A stretch of DNA of 64,000 bases from positions 186,001 through 250,000 of the forward strand of contig NZ_RIBS01000002.1 in assembly GCF_003719825.1 (NCBI RefSeq). The letters run 5' to 3'. The notes under the pieces were generated by a model that was not told where the DNA came from, did not search any database, and worked only from the letters and a program-made list of their open reading frames with translations. Below are positions 9,379-17,286 of the stretch, piece after piece. Origin of the DNA: Montanilutibacter psychrotolerans (GTDB lineage: Bacteria > Pseudomonadota > Gammaproteobacteria > Xanthomonadales > Xanthomonadaceae). Made by a program: the position numbers and the translations under genes. Numbering within the stretch: position 1 is the first letter of the stretch; each line of letters opens with the position of its first letter.

Positions 9379-9975
9379 TTACGGCGTCGAACCGCCGCAC
9401 TTGCCTTCGGCGGCCTTCTTGGCGGCCGGGACCAAGGTGGGAGCCGGTGCGGTCTGCGCCGGAGCGGCAGCTGCTGCCGGAGCCGCAGCGGCCGCCTCGG
9501 GTGCCGCTGCAGCGGCGTGGGCACCGCAGCCGCCTTCGGCAGCCTTGGCTTCGCCTGCGGCGGCGTGGCCACCACAGCTGCCTTCGCCGGCGGTCTTGTC
9601 GCCACCGCACTGGCCTTCGCCGCACTTGCCTTCACCGGCCTTGGCGGCGTGGTGGGCTTCCACCTCGGCAGCGCTGATCGAACCGTCACCGTTGGTGTCG
9701 TGTGCAGCGAAACCGCTGCCGTCGCCGCCGTGCGCGGCCGTGTACTCGGCCTGCGACAGGCTGCCGTCCTGGTCGGTGTCCATCTTGGTCATGCCGCACG
9801 CACCTTCGCCACACTTGCCTTCGGCGGGGGCCGCGGCGGCTGCGGCTTCCTGCGCGCCGAGCAGGTAGCCCTGGGTCAGGTCGCTCATCGCGAAGGCCGA
9901 CGCGCTCAGACTCAGGCCGCCAATCAGGGCGGCGCCAACGGCGAGCGACATCGGCTTGCGGTTCTTGCTGTTCAT
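9379..9975 (-). CDS. Bufferin/HvfA-like precursor with two EF-hands and seven EGxCG motifs
   Basis: 198-residue exported precursor. A signal peptide spans about residues 1-29 (MNSKNRK then a hydrophobic run ending in SASAFA). Two canonical EF-hand loops follow: DTDQDGSLSQAE (66-77) and DTNGDGSISAAE (93-104). All seven cysteines (55, 60, 118, 123, 134, 150, 193) sit in EGxCG motifs: EGKCG three times, plus EGACG, EGQCG, EGSCG and EGGCG. EGKCG is the motif modified by HvfB/HvfC-type enzymes in relatives. The rest is Ala/Pro-rich linker. A strong AAGGAGAG ribosome site precedes the ATG. The enzymes lie just downstream, the sigma factor upstream. Likely a periplasmic metal-binding (copper) modified peptide; the EF-hands suggest calcium dependence, which is inference. 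Confidence 0.88.
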   Translation of the reverse strand: MNSKNRKPMSLAVGAALIGGLSLSASAFAMSDLTQGYLLGAQEAAAAAAPAEGKCGEGACGMTKMDTDQDGSLSQAEYTAAHGGDGSGFAAHDTNGDGSISAAEVEAHHAAKAGEGKCGEGQCGGDKTAGEGSCGGHAAAGEAKAAEGGCGAHAAAAAPEAAAAAPAAAAAPAQTAPAPTLVPAAKKAAEGKCGGSTP

Positions 9976-10071
9976 GCGGGTCTCTCCTTGGATGGACGGG
10001 GTTGGGGGAACTGAAGGCAGGAATCTACGCCAGTGACGAGCCGGCAGGTTGACGCATTCGTCGCATTACGG

Positions 10072-10590
10072 TCAGCGGTCGAGGTACTCGCGCGCCAGCA
10101 GACGTGCGCGATGCAGCCGCGACTTGACGGCTTCGCGGCCGATGTCGAGCCGGTCCGCGATCTCGGCGATGGTCAGGCCTTCGAGGTCGCGCAGCAACAC
10201 CACTTCGCGGTAGTGGGCCGGCAGGGACTCGAGTGCGGCAGCGACATCGTGCCGCCATTCGGCCGGTTCGTGCTGCACCGGCGGCAGGATGTCGTCGGTG
10301 ATCACGTCTCCGCTGATCGTGCGCATGGCGCGCTTGAGGCGGTTGCATTCGCGCTTGACGATACGGAACAGCCAGGAGGTGAAACACTCCAACGCGCGCA
10401 GGTCGGCCAGCTTGCGCGAGACGGTGATCAGGGTTTCCTGCACCGCGTCCTCCACGTCGTTGATGACGCAGTGGTACTCGGCGTAGCGGCGCAGGTCCTG
10501 GCGCGAATGGGCCAGCACGCGCTCGAGCGCCATCGCATCGCCACGGCGGGCGGCGTGCAGGTCGTCGGGGGCAATCACGATGGCGGCCAT
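10072..10590 (-). CDS. ECF-type RNA polymerase sigma factor for the bufferin operon
   Basis: 172-residue sigma-70 family protein with only regions 2 and 4. Region 2 includes YAEYHCVINDVEDAVQETLI and the FTSWLFRIVKRECNRLKR helix; region 4 is the HTH block LPAHYREVVLLRDLEGLTIAEIADRL then REAVKSRLHRARLL. It ends 97 bp before the precursor gene on the same strand, so it probably drives its own operon, as in other bufferin loci where an ECF factor controls expression. No gene recognisable as an anti-sigma factor lies beside it, so how it is held inactive is unclear. The start is the ATG of MAAIVIAPDD. Confidence 0.9.
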   Translation of the reverse strand: MAAIVIAPDDLHAARRGDAMALERVLAHSRQDLRRYAEYHCVINDVEDAVQETLITVSRKLADLRALECFTSWLFRIVKRECNRLKRAMRTISGDVITDDILPPVQHEPAEWRHDVAAALESLPAHYREVVLLRDLEGLTIAEIADRLDIGREAVKSRLHRARLLAREYLDR

Positions 10591-10819
10591 GGGACGATTC
10601 TCCGGCAGTAGGGCAGGGATTGCCCACCACGCATCGGAGAAGAGTCAAGCGAGGGCCGAAACGGTTCGGCCCGGGTGCGATGCCCCGGGCCGTGGTTTTG
10701 CGCGGATTCAGGCTGGGGATTCGGCCCCCGCGCTCCACCCTGCGGGTTCAGCCAACCGAGCTCGGCCCACCACTACCGGGTCCAGCCAGCGAGTCCAGCC
10801 AGCAAGTGCAACCGGTCGA

Positions 10820-11530
10820 TTACGGCCCGGTGGCGGTGTTGCTGTCGTCGCGCTTCTCGCGCGGCGGCAGCAGCTCCTCGCCGCGCACGAGGAACCAGAC
10901 GTTCTCGGCGATGTTGGTGGCGTGGTCGCCGATCCGCTCGATGTTCTTGGCCATGAACAGCAGGTGGGTGCAGGCAGTGATGCTGCGTGCGTCCTCCATC
11001 ATGTAGGTCAGGAGCTCGCGGAACAGCGCGGTGTAGGCCAGGTCGACCTCGGCGTCGCGCGCCCGAACGCGCTGCGCGGCTTCGACGTCGCTGGTCCGGT
11101 ACGCGGCCAGCACATCGCGCAGCTGCGTCACCGCCAGCGTGCCCAGCGCATGCAGGCCGTTGACGTGCGGCAGCGGCGGCGACAGGTTCAGCGCCGTCGA
11201 ACGCTTGGCGACGTTGGCCGCGTAGTCGCCGATGCGCTCGATGTCGGAGGCGATGCGGATCGCGGCGAGGATCTGGCGCAGGTCGCGCGCCATCGGCCCG
11301 CGCAGCGCCAGCTTCATGACGTCGTGGCTGATCTCTTGCTCGAGCGCGTCGATCGCCTCGTCGTTGGCGATGATGCGCTCGGCGGCCTTGCCGTCGCGGC
11401 GTCGCACGACGTCCAGCGCGGCCTCCAGCTGGGAGGCGGCCATCTCGCCCATGCGCAGGGTCTCGTCGAGCAGGCGGTGCTGCTCGTCGTCGTAGCTCTT
11501 GACGATGTGGTCGTGCATTGGGGGGCTCAT
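10820..11530 (-). CDS. phoU: Phosphate transport regulator PhoU
   Basis: Peripheral cytoplasmic protein linking the Pst transporter to the PhoR/PhoB system and needed to repress the Pho regulon when phosphate is plentiful. The 236-residue protein is two three-helix bundles; each carries the PhoU metal-binding pattern, IASDIERIGDYAANVAKR in the first and MAKNIERIGDHATNIAE in the second. Last gene of the pstSCAB-phoU order on the minus strand, 154 bp after pstB. The track start MSPPMHD has an in-frame alternative at the second Met four residues on. Confidence 0.96.
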   Translation of the reverse strand: MSPPMHDHIVKSYDDEQHRLLDETLRMGEMAASQLEAALDVVRRRDGKAAERIIANDEAIDALEQEISHDVMKLALRGPMARDLRQILAAIRIASDIERIGDYAANVAKRSTALNLSPPLPHVNGLHALGTLAVTQLRDVLAAYRTSDVEAAQRVRARDAEVDLAYTALFRELLTYMMEDARSITACTHLLFMAKNIERIGDHATNIAENVWFLVRGEELLPPREKRDDSNTATGP

Positions 11531-11684
11531 GTCGGTGCTCCTTCGTCCTTGATGTGGTTCCCTCCTTCCTCCGGAAGAAGGTGCCCGATGGGCGGGATGG
11601 GAAAGGGCGCGCGCTGCATGCGGCGACGTCGCGTCGCCTGCACCTGCTGCGCCACCGTCGTCGTGTCGGCGTGACGCGTCCGGC

Positions 11685-12539
11685 TCAGCCGAACCGGCCG
11701 GTGATGTAGTCCTCGGTCTGCTGCCGGGTCGGACTCTGGAAGATGGTTTCGGTGGGGCCGTGCTCGACCAGGTCGCCCAGGTACATGAAGGCGGTGAAGT
11801 CGGACACGCGCGCGGCCTGTTGCATGTTGTGGGTCACGATGGCGATCGTGTAGTCCTTCTTGAGCTCTTCCACCAGTTGTTCGATGCGGCTGGTGGAGAT
11901 CGGGTCCAGTGCCGACGTCGGCTCGTCGAGCAACAGCACGTCGGGCTTGAGCGCCACCGCGCGGGCGATGCACAGCCGCTGCTGCTGGCCGCCGGACAGT
12001 CCCAGTGCACTCTGGCCCAGCTTGTCCTTGACCTCGTCCCACAGCGCGCCCTGGCGCAGCGCGCCCTCGACGCGGACGGCCATCTCGGCCTTGGAAAGCT
12101 TCTCGTGATGCCGGATGCCGTAGGCGACGTTCTCGAAGATCGTCATCGGGAACGGCACCGGCTTCTGGAACACCATGCCGACCTTGCTGCGCAGCCGGTT
12201 CATCGGGTACTTGGCGTCAAGGATGTTTTCGCCGTCGAGCAGCACCTGGCCCGATGCCACCAGCTTGGGGTACAGCGCATAAATGCGGTTGAAGATGCGC
12301 AACAGCGTCGACTTGCCGCAGCCCGACGGTCCGATCAGCGCGGTCACGCGCTTCTCGGGGATCTCCAGGTGGATGTCCTTGAGCGCGTGAAATTTGTCGT
12401 AGTGGAAGTTCAGCCCGCGCGCGGCGAGCTTGACCGGGGCGACTTCGGCCGCAGGGGCGCGCGCGGGCATGGCGAGGGAAATGCGGGCGTCGTTCATGGG
12501 CGGGGTTCGCAGGTCGGGTTGGATCGAAAGGTCAGTCAT
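11685..12539 (-). CDS. pstB: Phosphate ABC transporter ATP-binding protein PstB
   Basis: ATPase subunit of the high-affinity phosphate importer. The 284-residue protein contains Walker [10 protein letters not shown], the signature [14 protein letters not shown], Walker [14 protein letters not shown] and the H-loop histidine in [12 protein letters not shown]. An N-terminal extension of about 35 residues precedes the first ABC strand; a start at [10 protein letters not shown] (14 residues in) is also possible. It overlaps the end of pstA by 8 bp, indicating a single transcript. Confidence 0.97.
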   Translation of the reverse strand: MTDLSIQPDLRTPPMNDARISLAMPARAPAAEVAPVKLAARGLNFHYDKFHALKDIHLEIPEKRVTALIGPSGCGKSTLLRIFNRIYALYPKLVASGQVLLDGENILDAKYPMNRLRSKVGMVFQKPVPFPMTIFENVAYGIRHHEKLSKAEMAVRVEGALRQGALWDEVKDKLGQSALGLSGGQQQRLCIARAVALKPDVLLLDEPTSALDPISTSRIEQLVEELKKDYTIAIVTHNMQQAARVSDFTAFMYLGDLVEHGPTETIFQSPTRQQTEDYITGRFG

Positions 12540-13419
12540 GGCTCACCCGGTTGCGCAGTATGAGAGCACGCGCCAGCAGGCTGATCACCAGCACGAACAG
12601 GGTCAGCACCAGGGCGCCGGCCCAGGCCAGCGTCTGCCAGGTTTCGTAGGGGCTGCCGGCAAACTGGTTCATCACGACCGGCACGCTGGCGATGGGCTGC
12701 AATACGTCGGTGCTCCAGTACTGGTTGCCGAATGCGGTGAACAACAGCGGTGCGGTTTCGCCGGAGATGCGTGCCAGCGCGAGCAACACGCCGGTGACGA
12801 TGCCCGCCGAGGCACTGCGGTACAGCACCTGCACGATCACCTTCCACTGCGGGACGCCCAGCGACAGCGCGGCTTCGCGCATCTGCGAGGGCACCAGCCG
12901 CAGCATCTCGTCGGTGGTACGCACGACGACGGGCAGCACGATGAAGGCCAGCGAGATCGCGCCTGCCAGTGCCGAGAAGTTGCCGCCGCTCTGCATCACC
13001 ACCAGCGTGTAGACGAACAGGCCGAGCACGATCGATGGCGCCGACAGCAGGATGTCGTTGACGAAGCGCACCACCGTGCCGAGCTTGCGGCCGGCACCGT
13101 ACTCGGCCAGCCAGGTGCCGGCGGCGATGCCCAGCGGGGTGCCGATCGCGATCGCGATCGCGCACATCACGGCGCTGCCGAAGAACGCGTTGCGCAGGCC
13201 GCCCACCTGCATCGGCGGTGGCGTGTCCTGGGAGAACAGCGCCCAGTCGATGCCGCCCAGGCCCTTGGCCACCAGCGTCCAGAGGATCCAGCCCAGGAAG
13301 AACAGGCCCAGCAACGCGGCCGCGCACGACAGCGTCAGTGCGACCACGTTGGCGATGCGACGACGGCGATACAGGGACGCGGCGGCAGGCGACACGACCG
13401 AAGCGGTGGTGGCGTTCAT
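12532..13419 (-). CDS. pstA: Phosphate ABC transporter permease PstA
   Basis: Inner-membrane channel subunit, 295 residues, with about six hydrophobic segments (first at [20 protein letters not shown]). The EAA-type loop that docks PstB is seen as [18 protein letters not shown]. The ATG at 13419 overlaps the pstC stop by one base (TGATG), so the real start is here although the frame stays open to 14244. It forms a heterodimer with PstC. Confidence 0.96.
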   Translation of the reverse strand: MNATTASVVSPAAASLYRRRRIANVVALTLSCAAALLGLFFLGWILWTLVAKGLGGIDWALFSQDTPPPMQVGGLRNAFFGSAVMCAIAIAIGTPLGIAAGTWLAEYGAGRKLGTVVRFVNDILLSAPSIVLGLFVYTLVVMQSGGNFSALAGAISLAFIVLPVVVRTTDEMLRLVPSQMREAALSLGVPQWKVIVQVLYRSASAGIVTGVLLALARISGETAPLLFTAFGNQYWSTDVLQPIASVPVVMNQFAGSPYETWQTLAWAGALVLTLFVLVISLLARALILRNRVSHD

Positions 13420-14387
13420 CAATTGCCCTCCTTGCGCGACAGCTGCATCAGCATCAAGCGTGCCAGCGCCAGCACCACGAAGGTGACCACGAACAGCACG
13501 AAGCCCAGCAGCAGCAGCGCCGATCGATAGGTTTCGGTCGCCTCGCCGAAATCGTTGGCGATCAGGGCGGCGATGGTGGTCCCCGGCTCCAGCAGCGAAG
13601 CCGAGAAGTTGACGCTGTTGCCGATCACGAACGCCACCGCCATCGTTTCGCCCAGCGCGCGACCCAGGCCGAGGAAGATGCCGCCGATCACGGCCGAGCG
13701 CGTGTACGGAAGTACGATGTCCCAGCTCACTTCCCAGCGCGTCGAACCCAGTGCGTAGGCCGATTCCTTGAGTCGTGTCGGCACGGTCAGGAACACCTCG
13801 CGCATCACGGAGGAAATGAACGGGATGACCATGATTGCCAGCACGATGCCGGCAGTGAGCATGCCGATGCCCAGCGGCGGACCCTGGAAGAAACGTCCGA
13901 TGACGGGCAGCTCGCCAGCGTGGTCGTTGAGCCAGGGCGTGACGTATTCCGTCATCACCGGCACCAGCACGAACAGGCCCCACATGCCGTAGATGATCGA
14001 CGGAATGCCGGCCAGCAGCTCGATGGCGGTGGCCACCGGCGCGCGCAGCCAGCGCGGTGCGACTTCGGTCAGGAAGAACGCGATGCCGAAGCTCACCGGT
14101 ACCGCGATCAGCATGGCGATGAGGGCGGTGATCACCGTGCCGTAGATCGGCACCAGTGCGCCGTATTTGTCCTCGACCGGGTTCCACTCGGTGGTGATGA
14201 AGAAATCCAGGCCGGAGGTCGCCAGCACGTGGCGGCCGCCCCACAGCATCGACAGCGCAGCACCCGCCAGGGCCACCAGCACCAGGGCGACGGTGGCATT
14301 GAGCGCGTAGCGGAACAGCCGGTCGTTGCGCGCATCGAGCACGTCGCGGCGGCTGGGCGCGGTGGCGGGGAGGGTGGTGGTGTTCAT
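13419..14387 (-). CDS. pstC: Phosphate ABC transporter permease PstC
   Basis: Inner-membrane partner of PstA, 322 residues from the ATG at 14387 (MNTTTLPATAPSRRDV). The frame opens earlier at 14498 but that stretch is proline/arginine-rich and unlike the family. The first transmembrane segment is LNATVALVLVALAGAALSML; the docking loop is KESAYALGSTRWEVSWDIVLP. It lies 165 bp downstream of the first pstS gene and runs into pstA with a one-base overlap. Confidence 0.96.
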   Translation of the reverse strand: MNTTTLPATAPSRRDVLDARNDRLFRYALNATVALVLVALAGAALSMLWGGRHVLATSGLDFFITTEWNPVEDKYGALVPIYGTVITALIAMLIAVPVSFGIAFFLTEVAPRWLRAPVATAIELLAGIPSIIYGMWGLFVLVPVMTEYVTPWLNDHAGELPVIGRFFQGPPLGIGMLTAGIVLAIMVIPFISSVMREVFLTVPTRLKESAYALGSTRWEVSWDIVLPYTRSAVIGGIFLGLGRALGETMAVAFVIGNSVNFSASLLEPGTTIAALIANDFGEATETYRSALLLLGFVLFVVTFVVLALARLMLMQLSRKEGN

Positions 14388-14552
14388 CGGTACTCGCAAG
14401 GGCGATGTCCTGCCTGCTCCGTCCTGGAGCAGGCGCGCGGGTGGTGGGCAGGCGTTGCGGTCAACCCGGTTCGTGTCACGGCCCCGCGTCGGGGGCATGG
14501 CCAGTACGACGCGGCTGCCACGTCCGCGCGGGGCGCGGACGGGCTGCCAGCC

Positions 14553-15644
14553 TCACTTGAACTCGGCGGCCCAGTACGCCTTCACCTGGGTGACCAGCTC
14601 GGCCGGCAGCGGCACGTAGTGCAGCTCCTGCGCCTGCGGCTGGCCGCCTTCGAGGGCCCACTTGAAGAACGCCAGCGCATCCGCGCTGCGCTTGGCGTCC
14701 TTGGGCTGCTTGTGCATCAGGATGAAATTGGTGGCGGTGATCGGCCATGCCTGCGGGCCGGCGGCATTGGTGATCACGAGGTTGAAGTCCTTCGCACCGG
14801 CCCAGTCGGCGGTGGCGGCCGCGGCCTGGAACGACGCGGCGTTGGGCTCGATCCAGTTGCCGGCGGCGTTCTGCAGCGTGGTGTAGGCCATGTTGTTCTG
14901 GATCGCATAGGCCAGCTCGACATAGCCGATCGAACCCTTGATCTGCTGCACGTACGACGCCACGCCTTCGTTGCCCTTGCCGCCGACACCACCTGGCCAC
15001 TTGACCGAGGTGCCTTCGCCGACGCTGTCCTTCCAGGCCGGGCTGACCTTGGACAGGTAGTTGGCGAAATTGAAGGTGGTGCCCGATCCGTCGGAGCGGT
15101 GCACGAGGTTGATCTTCAGGTCGGGCAGGGCGACGCCGGGATTGATCGCGGCGATGGCCGGATCGTTCCACTTGGCCACCTTGCCCAAGAAGATGTCCGC
15201 CAACAGCGGGCCGGTGAGGCGCAGCTTGCCGGCCGCGACGCCCTCGACATTGACGACCGGCACCACCCCGCCGATGGCCGACGGGAATTGCCCCAGGCCG
15301 GCGGCAGCGAGTTCCTCGCTCGACAGCGGCTTGTCGGACGAGCCGAAGTCCACCGTGCCGGCCTTGATCTGCGCGATGCCGCCGCCGGAACCGATCGACT
15401 GGTAGTTGACCTTCGCGCCGGTGGCCTGGTGGTAATCGCCCGACCACTTGGAGATCAGCGGGAAGATGAAGGTCGCACCGGCGCCGGTGATCTCGGCTGC
15501 GACGCGGTCGCCAGCAGGCGCACCGGCTGCGGGCGCGGTGGCGCCGTCGGCGGTCGCCGGAGCGTCGGCACCGGGCTTGCACGCGGCAACGGCCACCACG
15601 ATGGCGAGGGAAAGGGCCGCAAGGCGTACCGGCGAGGACTTCAT
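14553..15644 (-). CDS. pstS: Phosphate-binding lipoprotein PstS (copy proximal to pstC)
   Basis: Phosphate-binding protein of the Pst importer. The start at 15644 is chosen because GGAG lies 8 bases upstream of MKSSPVRL; two earlier Met codons in frame lack this. The signal ends in a lipobox VAAC, so this copy is a membrane-anchored lipoprotein, followed by an Ala/Pro/Gly linker. The ligand-binding signatures AEITGAGATFIFPLISKW, NYQSIGSGGGIAQI and VHRSDGSGTTFNF are intact. The protein is 363 residues and closely related to the second pstS directly upstream, pointing to tandem duplication. A candidate Pho box lies 63 bp upstream. Confidence 0.95.
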   Translation of the reverse strand: MKSSPVRLAALSLAIVVAVAACKPGADAPATADGATAPAAGAPAGDRVAAEITGAGATFIFPLISKWSGDYHQATGAKVNYQSIGSGGGIAQIKAGTVDFGSSDKPLSSEELAAAGLGQFPSAIGGVVPVVNVEGVAAGKLRLTGPLLADIFLGKVAKWNDPAIAAINPGVALPDLKINLVHRSDGSGTTFNFANYLSKVSPAWKDSVGEGTSVKWPGGVGGKGNEGVASYVQQIKGSIGYVELAYAIQNNMAYTTLQNAAGNWIEPNAASFQAAAATADWAGAKDFNLVITNAAGPQAWPITATNFILMHKQPKDAKRSADALAFFKWALEGGQPQAQELHYVPLPAELVTQVKAYWAAEFK

Positions 15645-15706
15645 GCGTAACTCCATGACGAAGGCCGACCGGGCGGTCGGCGATGGCGCCATGAAATGAT
15701 GTTTTT

Positions 15707-15724
15707 GTTACACGGCAATGACAC
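15707..15724 (-). promoter_or_regulatory. Candidate Pho box upstream of pstS (lipoprotein copy)
   Basis: On the minus strand GTGTCAT-TGCC-GTGTAAC, two 7-bp half-sites separated by 4 bp, matching the PhoB consensus CTGTCAT-N4-CTGTCAT at 6 of 7 in the first half and 5 of 7 in the second. It is 63 bp before the pstS start codon, a normal distance. Assignment is by eye. Confidence 0.6.
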
Positions 15725-15871
15725 CGGCAACCTGCCCTTCATTCACGGGGGGCGGGTGCCGGTGCGCAAGGCTTTCCGGGTTGTGGGCCGGCCGGGCGGG
15801 CGTCCGCTGCGGGCCCCGAGATGGCGCGGATGCGCGGCGCTCGGCCCGGTCGGCCCGGTCGGCCCAACGAA

Positions 15872-15893
15872 CGACGGGCCCGAAGGCCCGTCG
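15872..15893 (-). terminator. Hairpin between the two pstS genes
   Basis: Perfect 9-bp stem CGACGGGCC / GGCCCGTCG with a 4-base loop, 55 bp after the stop of the upstream pstS. No T-run follows, so it may give partial termination or stabilise the pstS mRNA, allowing more PstS than permease. Confidence 0.55.
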
Positions 15894-15947
15894 CAGGTCG
15901 TGCACGAAGCCGGAGTGCGCCTCGGTTTGATCCGGTCAGCCGCCGGC

Positions 15948-16967
15948 TCAGTACGCCATGTTCTGCGTCCAGTAGGCCTCGATGCGCTGGACCAGCGCGT
16001 CGGGCAGGGAGACGTAGTCCAGCGCCTTGGCCTGCGCGTCACCGTTGGCGTACACCCAGCGGAAGAATTCCTTGGCGTTCTTGGCGCCGGCGGCATTCTT
16101 GGGCTGCTTGTACATCAGGATGAAGTTGGTGGCGGTGATCGGCCAGGAGTTCTCGCCCGGGGCATTGGTCATCACCAGGTAGAAGTCGCGGGCAGAGGCC
16201 CAGTCGGCGCTCGCGGCGGCGGCCTGGAAGCTGTCATCGCTCGGGTTGACGTAGTTGCCGGCGGCGTTGCGCAGGCGCGAGTAGGCCATGCGGTTCTGCA
16301 GGGCATAGGACATCTCGACGTAGCCGATGCCGCCACGGATCTGCTTGACGTAAGCCGCGACGCCTTCGTTGCCCTTGCCGCCGATGCCGATCGGCCACTT
16401 CACGGCGGTGCCTTCACCCACCGTGGACTGCCACTGCGGGCTGACCTTGGACAGGTAGTTGACGAAGTTGAACGTGGTGCCCGAGCCGTCGGAGCGGTGG
16501 ACCACGGTGATTTTCAGGTCGGGCAGCTGCAGGCCGGCATTGAGCGCGACGATGCGCGGGTCGTTCCATTTGGTGACCCGGCCCAGGAAAACGTCGGCCA
16601 GCAGCGCGCCGTCGAGCTTCATCGCACCGGCCTGGATGCCCGGCACGTTGAGCACCGGCACCACGCCGCCGATCACCGACGGGAACTGTGCCAGGCCGTG
16701 GCGCGCCAACTCTTCGGGACGCAGCGGCGCATCGGACGAGCCGAAGTCGACGGTCGCGGCCTTGATCTGCGCGATGCCGCCGCCGGAGCCGATCGACTGG
16801 TAATTGACGCGCTTGCCGCTGGCGGCGGCGTAATCGGCCGACCACTTCGACATGACCGGATACACGAACGAAGCACCGGCGCCGGTTACGTCGGCAGCCT
16901 GCGCATTGGCCACGAACGCGACGGACAACGCAATCGCGGCGAGGCGGAACTGGATGGACTTGAACAC
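15948..16967 (-). CDS. pstS: Phosphate-binding protein PstS, second (soluble periplasmic) copy
   Basis: 339-residue paralogue of the neighbouring pstS. It starts at a GTG at 16967 with AGGAG 6 bases upstream. A normal cleavable signal peptide ends ANAQA before ADVTGAGASFVYPVMSKW; there is no lipobox cysteine, so this copy should be free in the periplasm, unlike its lipoprotein neighbour. Phosphate-binding blocks NYQSIGSGGGIAQI, DFGSSDAPL and VHRSDGSGTTFNF are conserved. It is the first gene of the pst cluster and has its own candidate Pho box about 50 bp upstream. Confidence 0.95.
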   Translation of the reverse strand: MFKSIQFRLAAIALSVAFVANAQAADVTGAGASFVYPVMSKWSADYAAASGKRVNYQSIGSGGGIAQIKAATVDFGSSDAPLRPEELARHGLAQFPSVIGGVVPVLNVPGIQAGAMKLDGALLADVFLGRVTKWNDPRIVALNAGLQLPDLKITVVHRSDGSGTTFNFVNYLSKVSPQWQSTVGEGTAVKWPIGIGGKGNEGVAAYVKQIRGGIGYVEMSYALQNRMAYSRLRNAAGNYVNPSDDSFQAAAASADWASARDFYLVMTNAPGENSWPITATNFILMYKQPKNAAGAKNAKEFFRWVYANGDAQAKALDYVSLPDALVQRIEAYWTQNMAY

Positions 16968-17016
16968 GAAGGACTCCTGGAGGACGACACGGGCGTAGCC
17001 CGCCCGCGGCCATTTC

Positions 17017-17034
17017 ATAACGGTCTCGTGACAG
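17017..17034 (-). promoter_or_regulatory. Candidate Pho box in the pstS / GH71 divergent region
   Basis: On the minus strand CTGTCAC-GAGA-CCGTTAT, matching the 7-4-7 PhoB layout with 6 of 7 and 5 of 7 consensus positions. It lies 50 bp before the pstS GTG and 253 bp before the divergent glycosidase start. The remaining sequence of this 319-bp intergenic region (16968-17286) shows no gene. Confidence 0.6.
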
Positions 17035-17286
17035 CCGCGCGTCGCGAATGTTTCGGTCCCATGACGCCGGTCGATCGCCTCGCGACATACCGCGGCTGGT
17101 GCATTGCGTCCACGGCTGGAACACAGCTTCTGGCGAGGTTTGTGTGCGTGGCTTAGCACTTTCTTTTTCGCGCCGTTGCATCCACGGCACTCGCTCACTA
17201 GCGTCGCCTGCACGCAAGGATTCACCGTCCGGCAGACGACACGCGTGTCGTCGTGCCGCCAACAACGACCCTCAAGGAAGACCGTC

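Noticed and set aside
13218..15650. 810-codon plus-strand frame across pstA, pstC and pstS
   Set aside because: Low-complexity Arg/His/Gln/Gly product antisense to three clear pst genes with overlapping starts and stops.
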